Both the position numbers and the translations under genes were made by a program. 7,758 nt of DNA from Mycobacterium sp. (GTDB lineage: Bacteria > Actinomycetota > Actinomycetes > Mycobacteriales > Mycobacteriaceae). The stretch is taken from positions 1 to 7,758 of the forward strand of contig VERS01000080.1 of the NCBI GenBank assembly GCA_018882545.1, given 5' to 3'. Shown in pieces: positions 7,292 to 7,758 of this stretch. The notes beneath the pieces are model-generated. The model had not been told where the DNA came from, did not search any database, and saw only the letters and a list, made by a program, of their open reading frames with translations. Numbering within the stretch: the first letter of the stretch is position 1; every line of letters begins with the position of its first letter.

Positions 7292-7758
7292 TCAGGACAG
7301 GAAGTCCGCGGCGGATCCGGCTAGATCGAGCAGCGGCTGCGGCAGCGCGCCGAGGGCGAAGGTGATCACTGCGGTCAGCCCGATCGCCGCCACGCTCAGC
7401 GGGCCGGGCGGGGCGACCTCGGGGGCGTCCTCGGGCGGGTCGGTGAAGAACATCAGCACGATGACCCGCACGTAGAAGTAGGCGGCGATCGCGCTGGCCA
7501 GCACACCGATCAGCACCAGGGGGATGGCCCCGCCCTCGCCGGCCGCCTTGAACACCGCGAACTTGCTGACGAACCCACTGGTCAGCGGAATACCGGCGAA
7601 CGCCAGCAGAAACAGCGAGAAGACCACCCCGGCGACCGGATAGCGGCGGCCCAGCCCGGCCCAGCGGGCCAGGTCGGTCTGCTCGACGCCGTCGGCGTCG
7701 CGGACCACCCCGACCAGGGCGAAGGCCCCGACCGTGCTGAACCCGTAGGCGACCAGAT
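7292..7758 (-). CDS. nuoN: NADH-quinone oxidoreductase subunit N, C-terminal part (5' end outside window)
   Basis: Membrane subunit of respiratory complex I, related to Mrp-type antiporters and part of the proton-pumping arm. The window holds the last 154 full codons. LVAYGFSTVGAFALVGVV at the upstream edge is the characteristic NuoN/NuoM-type helix; SLFLLAFAGIPLTSGFVSKF, with its Pro and Lys, is the conserved discontinuous-helix region of antiporter-like subunits; VRVIVLMFF follows, then a last helix around LSVAAIGLTAVITFALGALP. The tail LLDLAGSAADFLS is a usual NuoN ending. The other Mrp-like subunits NuoL and NuoM share the central motifs, but the short C-terminus after the last helix and the opposite-strand gene directly downstream fit NuoN, the last gene of nuo operons. 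The remaining nuo genes should lie just beyond the right edge. Confidence 0.88.
   Translation of the reverse strand, partial: LVAYGFSTVGAFALVGVVRDADGVEQTDLARWAGLGRRYPVAGVVFSLFLLAFAGIPLTSGFVSKFAVFKAAGEGGAIPLVLIGVLASAIAAYFYVRVIVLMFFTDPPEDAPEVAPPGPLSVAAIGLTAVITFALGALPQPLLDLAGSAADFLS

Overview
The window is GC-rich actinobacterial chromosome, most likely from a Mycobacterium/Mycolicibacterium. Three things point there: very high GC with frequent GTG starts, a TrkA protein close to mycobacterial CeoB/CeoC, and a gene set resembling (from memory, not searched) the M. tuberculosis neighbourhood Rv3168 - Rv3169 - Rv3170 (aofH) near the end of the nuo operon (nuoN = Rv3158). It is almost fully coding. 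There are eight genes, two cut by the window edges, and no stretch over 300 bases lacks a gene. I saw no IS, phage, CRISPR, tRNA or rRNA signal.

Left part (1-4642), small-molecule metabolism: an aofH-like flavin amine oxidase (minus strand, C-terminal end missing); a luciferase-like F420/flavin oxidoreductase on the plus strand, divergent from it; then a minus-strand pair made of an Rv3169-like protein of unknown function and, upstream of it, an Rv3168-like kinase-fold phosphotransferase. The kinase and the Rv3169-like gene are separated by 3 bases. The ribosome site of the second lies inside the last codons of the first, so they look like one operon. The oxidoreductase sits in opposite orientation between the Rv3169-like gene and aofH, which I recall as co-directional neighbours in M. 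tuberculosis.

Middle part (4712-7255), ion homeostasis: a CPA1-type cation/proton antiporter with a C-terminal RCK_C domain (minus) and, divergent across an 86-base spacer, a complete TrkA-type NAD-binding K+ regulator (plus). The trkA-like reading frame overlaps a small A/B-barrel (Dabb) gene by 38 bases. Right edge: the C-terminal third of nuoN, a respiratory complex I membrane subunit, converging on the Dabb gene.

The most notable non-coding signals are a 13-base near-perfect direct repeat plus a nested dyad in the 81-base spacer between the amine oxidase and the oxidoreductase (likely operator), and a perfect 18-base palindrome at the convergent junction at 2363-2380 that includes a stop codon (likely bidirectional terminator). 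Nothing here is demonstrably a new system. The best candidates for undescribed biology are the coupled kinase/Rv3169-like pair and the antiporter/TrkA module. All family calls come from reading the sequence and memory; no search was run.
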